Source: Nitrospinae bacterium RIFCSPLOWO2_12_FULL_45_22 (GTDB taxonomy: Bacteria; 2-12-FULL-45-22). Taken from it: a stretch of 5,771 bases of DNA. This document shows, piece after piece, positions 1 through 5,771 of the stretch. The stretch lies in contig MHDQ01000250.1 in NCBI GenBank assembly GCA_001803565.1, forward strand, positions 1-5,771, read 5' to 3'. The position numbers and the translations under genes are program-made. The stretch's first letter is position 1, and each line of letters begins with the position of its first letter. A model generated the notes under the pieces. It was given only the letters and a program-made list of their open reading frames with translations, did not search any database and was not told the origin of the DNA.

Positions 1-1
1 C

Positions 2-1231
2 CTGATAAAAGAGCATGGTAGTAAAGTCATATCACAGGTAACAGTAGAACAGGCCTATGGTGGGATGCGAGGGGTAAAAGGTCTAGTTTGTGATACTTCT
101 TTGGTAGAGCCTGACACCGGACTGGTTATTCGTGGTATCCCCATCCTAGAACTAACCGACAAGTTACCCGAAGAGATATTATATCTATTATTAACTGGTG
201 AGCTCCCGGACAGGGCAGCCCTCAACTCGCTCCAGTCCGAACTTAAGGAAAGGTCAGAGGTACCAGCCTATGTCTGGGATGTATTGAAGGCCATGCCGCC
301 AGACTCACATCCTATGGCCATGTTGAATACAGCCATCCTGGTAATGGAGAGAGAGTCTATCTTTCGGAAGCGATATACCGAAGGAATAAGGCGTGAAGAG
401 TATTGGGAAGTTATGTTAGAAGATTGTCTAACACTTATTGCCCGGCTCCCCGCCGTCGCAGCCGCCATCTATCGGCAGCGATACAATAAAGGGCCACGCA
501 TTCCTTCGGATAAAAAACTGGATTGGGGAGCAGATTATGCCCATATGACCGGTATCCCTGACCCAACGGGCAACTTTGCCAGGCTGATGCAGTTATATCT
601 TACCCTGCATAGCGACCATGAGAGCGGCAATGTCAGCGCCTTTACTACCCATACCGTAGGCTCTGCCCTATCAGATGCCTATTATGCCCTCTCAGCAGGC
701 CTGAATGGCTTAGCTGGCCCCTTGCATGGTCTGGCTAACCAGGAATGCCTGGGCTGGATCATCATGGTCAAAGAGAAATTTGGGAGGGTGCCAACCAATG
801 AGCAACTGGAAAAGTTTGCCTGGGAGACACTGAACTCGGGTAAGGTAGTCCCGGGTTATGGTCACGCCGTTTTGAGGATTACGGACCCGCGCTTTGATGC
901 CTTCATGGCCTTTGGCAAGAAGTATTGCGCTGATGACCCGGTATTCCAGCTTGTGGCAAAAGTATTCGATGTAGTGCCAGAGGTTCTTAAGCAGGTACAG
1001 AAGATCAAAGACCCCTGGCCCAATGTGGACGCTATCTCTGGCTCACTCCTGCATCACTTTGGCATGACCGAGTTTGATTACTATACGGTCTTGTTCAGTA
1101 TCTCCCGGGCCCTGGGTGTATGCTCCCAACTGGTAATCAGCCGGGGTATTCAATCGGCCATTGTGCGGCCCAAGTCCGTCACCACAGAATGGATAAAAAA
1201 GACAGTTGGGGAGCAGATTATGCCCATATGA
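2..1231 (+). CDS. gltA: Citrate synthase, eukaryote-like si type (5' end outside window)
   Basis: Condenses oxaloacetate with acetyl-CoA to citrate in the cytoplasm, the entry step of the TCA cycle. The frame is open to the window edge, and the 21 codons before the ATG at 65 already match the family (they end VEQAYGG before MRG), so that ATG is internal; by comparison with pig citrate synthase about 30 N-terminal residues are missing. Counting from the ATG at 65, the catalytic triad is present: H221 in GPLHGLANQE, H267 in PGYGHAVLR and D322 in PWPNVDAISG. The arginines of SRGIQ and VRPKS near the C terminus are also present. The whole sequence tracks mitochondrial citrate synthases, a type known from Geobacteraceae, rather than the E. 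coli hexameric type. The natural end, seen in the downstream copy, is TVGAA; here the duplication junction replaces the last two residues with EQIMPI and a TGA. That should scarcely affect the fold, so I expect an active enzyme. Confidence 0.95.
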   Translation: MIKEHGSKVISQVTVEQAYGGMRGVKGLVCDTSLVEPDTGLVIRGIPILELTDKLPEEILYLLLTGELPDRAALNSLQSELKERSEVPAYVWDVLKAMPPDSHPMAMLNTAILVMERESIFRKRYTEGIRREEYWEVMLEDCLTLIARLPAVAAAIYRQRYNKGPRIPSDKKLDWGADYAHMTGIPDPTGNFARLMQLYLTLHSDHESGNVSAFTTHTVGSALSDAYYALSAGLNGLAGPLHGLANQECLGWIIMVKEKFGRVPTNEQLEKFAWETLNSGKVVPGYGHAVLRITDPRFDAFMAFGKKYCADDPVFQLVAKVFDVVPEVLKQVQKIKDPWPNVDAISGSLLHHFGMTEFDYYTVLFSISRALGVCSQLVISRGIQSAIVRPKSVTTEWIKKTVGEQIMPI

Positions 1232-1888
1232 CCGGTATCCCTGACCCAACGGGCAACTTTGCCAGGCTGATGCAGTTATATCTTACCCTGCATAGCGACC
1301 ATGAGAGCGGCAATGTCAGCGCCTTTACTACCCATACCGTAGGCTCTGCCCTATCAGATGCCTATTATGCCCTCTCAGCAGGCCTGAATGGCTTAGCTGG
1401 CCCCTTGCATGGTCTGGCTAACCAGGAATGCCTGGGCTGGATCATCATGGTCAAAGAGAAATTTGGGAGGGTGCCAACCAATGAGCAACTGGAAAAGTTT
1501 GCCTGGGAGACACTGAACTCGGGTAAGGTAGTCCCGGGTTATGGTCACGCCGTTTTGAGGATTACGGACCCGCGCTTTGATGCCTTCATGGCCTTTGGCA
1601 AGAAGTATTGCGCTGATGACCCGGTATTCCAGCTTGTGGCAAAAGTATTCGATGTAGTGCCAGAGGTTCTTAAGCAGGTACAGAAGATCAAAGACCCCTG
1701 GCCCAATGTGGACGCTATCTCTGGCTCACTCCTGCATCACTTTGGCATGACCGAGTTTGATTACTATACGGTCTTGTTCAGTATCTCCCGGGCCCTGGGT
1801 GTATGCTCCCAACTGGTAATCAGCCGGGGTATTCAATCGGCCATTGTGCGGCCCAAGTCCGTCACCACAGAATGGATAAAAAAGACAG
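523..1888 (+). repeat. 683-bp direct tandem duplication within the citrate synthase gene
   Basis: Bases 523-1205 are repeated immediately as 1206-1888 with a constant offset of 683. Reading the two copies side by side I find no difference, and their translations agree from WGADYAHM to the TVG near the C terminus. Both ancestral breakpoints share short flanking matches: GGATAAAAAA (508-517 and 1874-1883) and GGAGCAG (527-533 and 1891-1897). The junction around 1201-1210 is a hybrid, GACAGT from the gene end followed by TGGGGAGCAG from mid-gene. The copy number can be expected to fall back by homologous recombination, which would restore the original gene end. An assembly misjoin would look the same from sequence alone. 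Confidence 0.95.
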
Positions 1889-1902
1889 TAGGAGCAGCAT
1901 AG
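1206..1902 (+). pseudogene. Duplicated C-terminal fragment of citrate synthase
   Basis: This is a second copy of the last ~225 codons of the citrate synthase gene, followed by what looks like the original gene end (TVGAA, then TAG at 1900-1902). It starts at WGADYAHMTG and keeps all three catalytic residues (GPLHGLANQE, PGYGHAVLR, NVDAISG), but it lacks the N-terminal part, about 175 residues or more, that forms much of the large domain. It lies one frame away from the upstream gene because 683 is not a multiple of three. In-frame ATGs exist at 1120, 1189 and 1228. Translation from 1120 or 1189 would add residues read from the wrong frame of the upstream gene, and neither ATG has a convincing ribosome binding site. 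The ATG at 1228 overlaps the upstream TGA as ATGA and would give a 224-residue protein. I call it a gene remnant; limited coupled translation cannot be excluded. Confidence 0.85.
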
Positions 1903-1976
1903 TAGTATATCGTTCTATAAATAACGTTGCATAACTCAAAATTGGTACATAAATCATTGCCACGTTAATGAGTTCC

Positions 1977-2085
1977 CACTGAAAAATGATATGTCGAGCA
2001 AGCTCGACCACTACATACATTGGGGAAATCAGTCTAATACAACGATATGTAGTGGCAAAGCTTGCTTTGCAAGGATTTTTCAGTG
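1977..2085. repeat. REPIN/BIME-like palindromic element (two inverted GTAG-hairpin units)
   Basis: The ends are perfect 11-bp inverted repeats, CACTGAAAAAT (1977-1987) and ATTTTTCAGTG (2075-2085). A weaker match extends outward to about 1966 and 2096 (18 of 22 positions). Inside, ccactacata (2008-2017) pairs with tatgtagtgg (2046-2055), leaving a 28-nt centre. Each half has a hairpin, GTCGAGC-aa-GCTCGAC (1993-2008) and GCAAAGC-tt-GCTTTGC (2055-2070). Read outward from the centre on its own strand, each half is TATGTAGTG, then the hairpin, then ATTTTTCAGTG. GTAG followed by a hairpin is the hallmark of REP sequences mobilised by RAYT (IS200/IS605-like) transposases, and two inverted units make a REPIN. 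The stems differ at three base pairs that change together, so pairing is retained. No target-site duplication is evident and no transposase lies in the window. Family assignment is by structure only; a MITE is the alternative. Confidence 0.7.
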
Positions 2086-2119
2086 ACGACTAATTAGGAA
2101 ACGATCAAGGGGGTTATGG

Positions 2120-3322
2120 ATGAATATTGAAGCGATCAAAAAGGCGAAGGAGCATTTTGGCGGACTTCTTGAGGAACAACTGAGGCGGGTGGAGCAGATA
2201 AAGGCTGCGGGAGACTGGATTGACTATCAGACCCTTAAGCCGATCATTATCGGTATCCTCGGCGGGGACGGCATCGGGCCATACATAGCTAACGAGGCCC
2301 AGCGGGTCCTGGAGTTCTTGTTAAAGGATGAACAAAAGAGTGGTAAGGTTGAGTTTAGAATCATAGAAGGGCTAACTATTGAGAATCGAGCCGCGAAAAT
2401 GAAGCCCATTCCGGACGATGTTCTGAAGGAGATCAGGAAGTGCCACGTCACCCTGAAGGGGCCCACAACTACCCCCAGAAAAGGAGACCCCTGGCCTAAT
2501 ATTGAGAGTTGTAATGTGGCAATGCGTAAGGAGCTTGATCTATTTGCCAATGTCCGGCCAGTAAGGATCCCCAGGGAAGGTGTTGATTGGATGTTTTTCA
2601 GAGAGAATACTGAGGATCTCTATGCTCTTGGCAGCCAGGGGATCAATGTGACCGATGACCTTGCGGTAGATTTCAAGGTCATCACCACCCAGGGGTCGGA
2701 ACGGATTATAAGGATGGCCTTCGAATACGCAAAGAGAAGGGGGATCAACCAGGTAACCATTGTGACCAAGGCAAACGTGATAAAGACCACTGATGGCAAG
2801 TTCCTCAGCGTTGGTCAGCAGGTTGCCAGGGAATACCCTGAAATCAATTGCGATGACTGGTATATTGACATCATGACGGCCAAGCTGATTGATCCCAAGC
2901 GGCGGAATCAATTTAAGGTCATTGTCCTACCGAACCTTTATGGCGATATAATTACTGATGAGGCAGCGGAGATGCAAGGTGGAGTGGGGACTGCGGGCGC
3001 CGCCAATATTGGGAAACGCTATGCCATGTTTGAAGCTATTCATGGAAGCGCCCCACGTATGGTGGAGGAGGGTCGCGCACAATATGCAGACCCTGCCAGC
3101 ATGATCAGAGGTAGTGCCATGTTACTCAGCCATATCGGCTATGAGGAGCGGGCCAATAAGTTAGAAATGGCCCTTGATATCTGTGGCCAATACGAAAAAA
3201 AGTTAGTCATGACCGGTAGACCCGGGGGTGCAACCGGAAGGGAATTTTGTGATTATCTGATGGGAACCCTGCAAGACCCTGAGCTAAAGAGCAAGTGGCA
3301 GGGTTTTGTGACCGGCAATTGA
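2120..3322 (+). CDS. icd: Isocitrate dehydrogenase (isocitrate/isopropylmalate dehydrogenase family)
   Basis: Oxidatively decarboxylates isocitrate to 2-oxoglutarate in the cytosol. At 400 residues it is near the usual bacterial length. Visible motifs are GDGIGP (49-54); TTTP (116-119); the isocitrate-binding S130-x-N132-x3-R136 with R146 in NVRPVR, equivalent to E. coli S113/N115/R119/R129; FRENTEDLY with R161 and Y168; K217 in VTKAN; metal-binding D250, D276 and D280 (NLYGDIITDEAAE); and HGSAP at 308-312. The serine/asparagine pair favours isocitrate over isopropylmalate. The residues after HGSAP are R313-M314, not the K-Y of E. coli NADP enzymes nor the D-I typical of NAD enzymes, so the coenzyme is undecided. 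The clasp region after EDLY is about half the E. coli length. The start is fixed by AAGGGGG (2107-2113), 6 nt upstream; the nearby ATG at 2116 is out of frame and meets a stop after four codons. MDH follows after 23 nt, so co-transcription is likely. Confidence 0.93.
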   Translation: MNIEAIKKAKEHFGGLLEEQLRRVEQIKAAGDWIDYQTLKPIIIGILGGDGIGPYIANEAQRVLEFLLKDEQKSGKVEFRIIEGLTIENRAAKMKPIPDDVLKEIRKCHVTLKGPTTTPRKGDPWPNIESCNVAMRKELDLFANVRPVRIPREGVDWMFFRENTEDLYALGSQGINVTDDLAVDFKVITTQGSERIIRMAFEYAKRRGINQVTIVTKANVIKTTDGKFLSVGQQVAREYPEINCDDWYIDIMTAKLIDPKRRNQFKVIVLPNLYGDIITDEAAEMQGGVGTAGAANIGKRYAMFEAIHGSAPRMVEEGRAQYADPASMIRGSAMLLSHIGYEERANKLEMALDICGQYEKKLVMTGRPGGATGREFCDYLMGTLQDPELKSKWQGFVTGN

Positions 3323-3345
3323 CCAACCCACCATAGGAGGTCATT

Positions 3346-4272
3346 ATGGAAAAAAAGATAACTGTAGTAGGAGCTGGGCAGGTAGGTGGTACTACAGCCC
3401 TAATGTTAGCCCAGGAAGAGCTTGGTGATGTAGTTTTAGTTGATGTCGTAGAAGGCTTATCAGAAGGTAAGGCCCTGGATATTATGGAAGGACGGCCTAT
3501 TTGGGGTAGTGATGTAAAGTTGATTGGCACCGCAGATTATGCTGCTACGGCTGGCTCAGACCTGGTTATTATTACCTCAGGCATGGCCCGCAAGCCCGGT
3601 ATGAGCCGGGAAGACCTCATAGATGCCAATAAAAAGATCGTCGAAGGAGTAACCAAAGAAATTGCTAAACACTCCCCCAATTGTATCATCATTATGGTGG
3701 CTAACCCATTAGATACTATGACTTATCTGGCTAAGAAGATAAGTGGCTTCCCGAAGAATCAAGTCTTTGGCCAGGCAGGTATACTGGATACTGCAAGGTT
3801 TAGGACATTTCTGGCTATGGAGCTTAAGGTATCAGTAGAGGATATCCAGGCCCTGGTATTGGGTGGCCATGGTGACGAAATGGTGCCTCTAATTAGCTAT
3901 ACCACGGTCGCAGGCATCCCTATCACATTCTTTCTCTCCCAGGAACAGATCCAAAAGATCGCCCAGCGTACCCAAAAAGCTGGTGGTGAGATAGTAGCCC
4001 TATTGAAGACCGGTAGCGCTTATTATTCACCAGCAGCCGCTGCCGTACAGATGGCCGAGGCTATCCTAAAAGATAAGAAACGGATCCTTCCTTGTTCTGC
4101 TTATCTGGAAGGGGAATATGGCCTCAATGATATATATTTCGGGGTGCCAGTCAAGCTAGGCTCAAGGGGTGCAGAACAAGTAATTGAGGTAAAGTTAACC
4201 CCCGAAGAGCAAGAAGCAGTCAAGCGGTCAGCCGAATCGGTTCGGAGTAGTATAGCAAGCTTAAAGCTTTGA
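3346..4272 (+). CDS. mdh: Malate dehydrogenase, LDH-like (MdhC type), NAD-dependent
   Basis: Interconverts malate and oxaloacetate with NAD(H), supplying the oxaloacetate used by citrate synthase. The 308-residue length fits the LDH-like MDH group. Visible motifs: nucleotide-binding GAGQVGG (9-15) and acidic D33 at the end of the second strand, favouring NAD over NADP; the mobile loop [12 protein letters not shown] with R82 and R88 (the arginine at 82 marks malate rather than lactate specificity); N120 in VANPLD; D148 and R151 in ILDTARFR; and the proton-relay H175 in GGHGDEMV. All expected catalytic residues are present. A strong AGGAGG (3335-3340) sits 5 nt before the ATG. The gene starts 23 nt after the IDH stop with no terminator between, so the two are probably one operon; the icd-mdh pairing is also known in Geobacter relatives. 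Confidence 0.95.
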   Translation: MEKKITVVGAGQVGGTTALMLAQEELGDVVLVDVVEGLSEGKALDIMEGRPIWGSDVKLIGTADYAATAGSDLVIITSGMARKPGMSREDLIDANKKIVEGVTKEIAKHSPNCIIIMVANPLDTMTYLAKKISGFPKNQVFGQAGILDTARFRTFLAMELKVSVEDIQALVLGGHGDEMVPLISYTTVAGIPITFFLSQEQIQKIAQRTQKAGGEIVALLKTGSAYYSPAAAAVQMAEAILKDKKRILPCSAYLEGEYGLNDIYFGVPVKLGSRGAEQVIEVKLTPEEQEAVKRSAESVRSSIASLKL

Positions 4273-4293
4273 GCAGCAACTATAATAACTAAC

Positions 4294-4360
4294 GTCATTA
4301 GTCATTGACCAGGGTAGGTTATAGGGCTTTAAACTAGTGACTAATGACCAGTGACCAATG
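4294..4360. repeat. Inverted clusters of a TGACYAR heptamer in the mdh/malic enzyme gap
   Basis: On the plus strand TGACTAA, TGACCAG and TGACCAA run head to tail at 4338-4358, followed by a partial TGATG. On the minus strand TGACTAA (4304 to 4298) is flanked by the related TGGTCAA and TGACGTT. The clusters face each other: GTCATTAGTCA (4294-4304) is the exact reverse complement of TGACTAATGAC (4338-4348), with 33 nt between. An RNA could fold here, but there is no following T-run, so it does not look like an intrinsic terminator. It resembles the short heptanucleotide repeats scattered between genes in some bacteria. A regulator binding site is the other possibility. Confidence 0.5.
4305..4333 (+). 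promoter_or_regulatory. Possible sigma70-type promoter upstream of malic enzyme
   Basis: TTGACC (4305-4310, 5 of 6 to the -35 consensus) is followed after exactly 17 nt by TTTAAA (4328-4333, 4 of 6 to the -10 consensus). The pair lies between the two heptamer clusters and overlaps the left one. Found by eye only; matches of this quality occur by chance. Confidence 0.3.
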
Positions 4361-4363
4361 ATG

Positions 4364-4380
4364 TTCCCTATAATTGGGAA
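4364..4380 (+). promoter_or_regulatory. Perfect TATAAT -10 box inside a TTCCC/GGGAA palindrome
   Basis: TATAAT (4369-4374) is a perfect -10 hexamer, 41 nt before the malic enzyme ATG. It sits inside TTCCC-TATAATT-GGGAA, a 17-bp dyad whose arms pair at seven of eight positions. No good -35 lies at 17 nt; the best is ATGACC at 19 nt. A dyad over a -10 box is a common operator arrangement, so it could be a repressor site on a malic enzyme promoter. This is inferred from position alone. Confidence 0.3.
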
Positions 4381-4415
4381 TTTCTTTAACATTCTGGAGA
4401 GAAGGGAGAAAATAA

Positions 4416-5756
4416 ATGGAGAAGGTTACCGAGGAAGAGTTATTAGCTAAGGCTTATAAACCGGGTCAGGATGCCCTGAAATTCCATCCCTTTTACCAGG
4501 GGAAGATCGAGATAGCCCTTAAATGCACCGTCAGGAGCTTTGAGGACTTTGCTATCTGGTATACCCCTGGGGTAGCAGAATCCTGCAAGGTTATCCACAA
4601 GAATAAAGAGGCTGTGTATGATCAGACCAATAAATGGAATACCGTAGCCGTAATTTCCGATGGGACGCGGGTGCTGGGCTTAGGGGATATTGGCCCAGAA
4701 GCGGGTCTGCCGGTGATGGAAGGTAAGGCCTTATTATACAAGTACTTAGGGGGGGTAGATGCCTTTCCTCTATGCCTGGCCACCAAAGATCCTGACGAGA
4801 TAATTAAGGCAGTAAAATGGCTGCAACCCAGCTTGGGGGGTGTCAACCTGGAAGATATCAGCCACCCTAAATGCTTCTATATCCTGGATACCCTCCGTAA
4901 AGAAACGGAGATCCCGGTCTGGCATGATGATCAGCAAGGGACTGCTACTGTGACGCTGGCTGGATTAATCAATGCCCTTAAGATTGTGGGTAAAAAAATC
5001 GGTGATGTAAGAATAGCTATGATCGGGGCGGGCGCATCTAATATCCGTATTGCCCATCTCCTGTTTGCGGCTGGGGCCGACCCTAAGAAGATTATCATGG
5101 TAGACTCCAAAGGAATATTACATCCAGGCAGGACCGAGCTAAAAGAGAAGTTCAAAGAAAAATGGGAGATGTGCAATAAGACCAACGGAGAAAAGAAGAC
5201 TGGGGGTATTGCAGAGGCCCTGAAAGGTATGGAGGTATGCATAGCCCTGTCTACTCCAGGACCAAATACTATTAAGAAAGAATGGATCAGGGCTATGGCG
5301 CCAGACCCCATTGTCTTTGTTTGCGCTAACCCCATACCAGAGATCTGGCCCTGGGAAGTTAAAGAAGCGGGGGCAGCTATAATAGCTACCGGCAGGTCAG
5401 ATTTTCCTAATCAAGTTAATAATTCCCTCGGCTTCCCCGGGATATTCCGGGGCACCCTGGATGTAAGGGCCAAGACTATTACTGATGAGATGTGTATTGC
5501 TGCGGCCAATGAGCTGGCCAAATGTGCAGAGGATAAGGGTCTCAACCCTGAGTATATCATACCTAATATGGATGAATGGGAGGTCTTCCCACGGGAGGCC
5601 ACCGCTGTAGGGCTCAAGGCCATTGAACAGGGTGTTGCCCGCATAAAGCTCACCCGGGATCAGATATATCAAAGGGCCAGTACTATTATTAAATCTGCCC
5701 GGGCTAAGACCCAGCTTTTAATGAAAGAGGGCTTCATTGCCCCACCCCCGGAATAA
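4416..5756 (+). CDS. Malic enzyme (malate to pyruvate, NAD(P)-dependent), short prokaryotic type
   Basis: Oxidatively decarboxylates L-malate to pyruvate and CO2, linking the TCA cycle to pyruvate and acetyl-CoA. It has 446 residues with no C-terminal phosphotransacetylase-like domain, so it is the short form, unlike E. coli MaeB. N-terminal malic domain: YTPGVAE with catalytic Y49; SDGTRVLGLGDIGPEAGLPVMEGK-type block (81-104) ending in the likely catalytic lysine K104; metal-site E146-D147 in NLEDISHP; and HDDQQGTA (170-177) with D171. NAD-binding domain: GAGASN (204-209), D230 in MVDSKG, then STPGPNT, CANPIPEI and RSDFPNQVNNSLGFPG with the conserved asparagines. D230 is compatible with NAD but does not settle coenzyme choice, so I give no symbol. 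The start is supported by AGGGAG (4403-4408) 7 nt upstream. A 143-nt gap after mdh with promoter-like sequences suggests it can be transcribed separately. Confidence 0.92.
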   Translation: MEKVTEEELLAKAYKPGQDALKFHPFYQGKIEIALKCTVRSFEDFAIWYTPGVAESCKVIHKNKEAVYDQTNKWNTVAVISDGTRVLGLGDIGPEAGLPVMEGKALLYKYLGGVDAFPLCLATKDPDEIIKAVKWLQPSLGGVNLEDISHPKCFYILDTLRKETEIPVWHDDQQGTATVTLAGLINALKIVGKKIGDVRIAMIGAGASNIRIAHLLFAAGADPKKIIMVDSKGILHPGRTELKEKFKEKWEMCNKTNGEKKTGGIAEALKGMEVCIALSTPGPNTIKKEWIRAMAPDPIVFVCANPIPEIWPWEVKEAGAAIIATGRSDFPNQVNNSLGFPGIFRGTLDVRAKTITDEMCIAAANELAKCAEDKGLNPEYIIPNMDEWEVFPREATAVGLKAIEQGVARIKLTRDQIYQRASTIIKSARAKTQLLMKEGFIAPPPE

Positions 5757-5771
5757 AAACGTAAAGCTCAA

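Noticed and set aside
1120-1205. N-terminal 28 codons of the frame that starts at 1120
   Set aside because: These bases encode the end of the upstream citrate synthase in another frame; the residues match nothing in the family. Only the part from 1206 is homologous.
268-1249. Minus-strand open frames opposite citrate synthase, and similar ones opposite icd, mdh and malic enzyme
   Set aside because: They lie wholly or almost wholly opposite strongly supported genes, have no recognisable domains or ribosome binding sites, and read as shadows of the coding strand.
1927-1955. TTGCAT / TAAATC as a promoter for icd
   Set aside because: Only three of six -10 positions match, and the REPIN-like element would lie between it and the gene; too weak to annotate.
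1977-2085. Cloverleaf-like fold taken as a tRNA or structured RNA gene
   Set aside because: No tRNA consensus bases, anticodon arm or CCA end; the symmetry of the two halves is better explained by an inverted REP pair.
4255-4272. AAGCTTAAAGCTTT at the end of mdh as a terminator
   Set aside because: The palindrome is short and AT-rich, lies inside the coding end, and has no T-run after it.
5757-5771. Terminal 15 bases after the malic enzyme stop
   Set aside because: Too short to show a terminator or the start of another gene.

Overview
The window looks like a bacterial chromosome segment carrying central-carbon genes, all on the plus strand. In order they are citrate synthase (5' end cut off by the window), a 683-bp tandem duplicate of its 3' half, isocitrate dehydrogenase, an LDH-type malate dehydrogenase and a short malic enzyme. 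A eukaryote-like si-citrate synthase beside this IDH/MDH pair, with moderate GC content, suggests an anaerobic bacterium of the Desulfobacterota/Geobacter-like kind. That is an inference from gene type and order; there is no marker gene here to prove it.

Layout. 2-1231: citrate synthase, complete to its C terminus, with only the last residues altered. 1206-1902: a second, out-of-frame copy of the last ~225 codons, created by direct duplication of 523-1205. 1903-2119: intergenic, filled mainly by a ~109-131 bp palindromic element made of two inverted GTAG-plus-hairpin units (REP doublet/REPIN-like). 2120-3322: isocitrate dehydrogenase. 3346-4272: malate dehydrogenase, 23 nt downstream and probably in the same transcript. 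4273-4415: intergenic, with inverted clusters of a TGACYAR heptamer and two possible promoters. 4416-5756: malic enzyme. The last 15 bases hold nothing I can assign.

Function. MDH supplies oxaloacetate, citrate synthase condenses it with acetyl-CoA, and IDH yields 2-oxoglutarate. Malic enzyme links malate to pyruvate, either replenishing or draining the cycle. Aconitase is not in the window. The genes are ordinary housekeeping enzymes with intact catalytic motifs. The unusual parts are the apparently identical citrate synthase duplication, whose junction makes an ATGA stop/start overlap, and the REPIN-like element, whose two hairpins differ by compensating base pairs. I see no evidence for a new multi-gene system.
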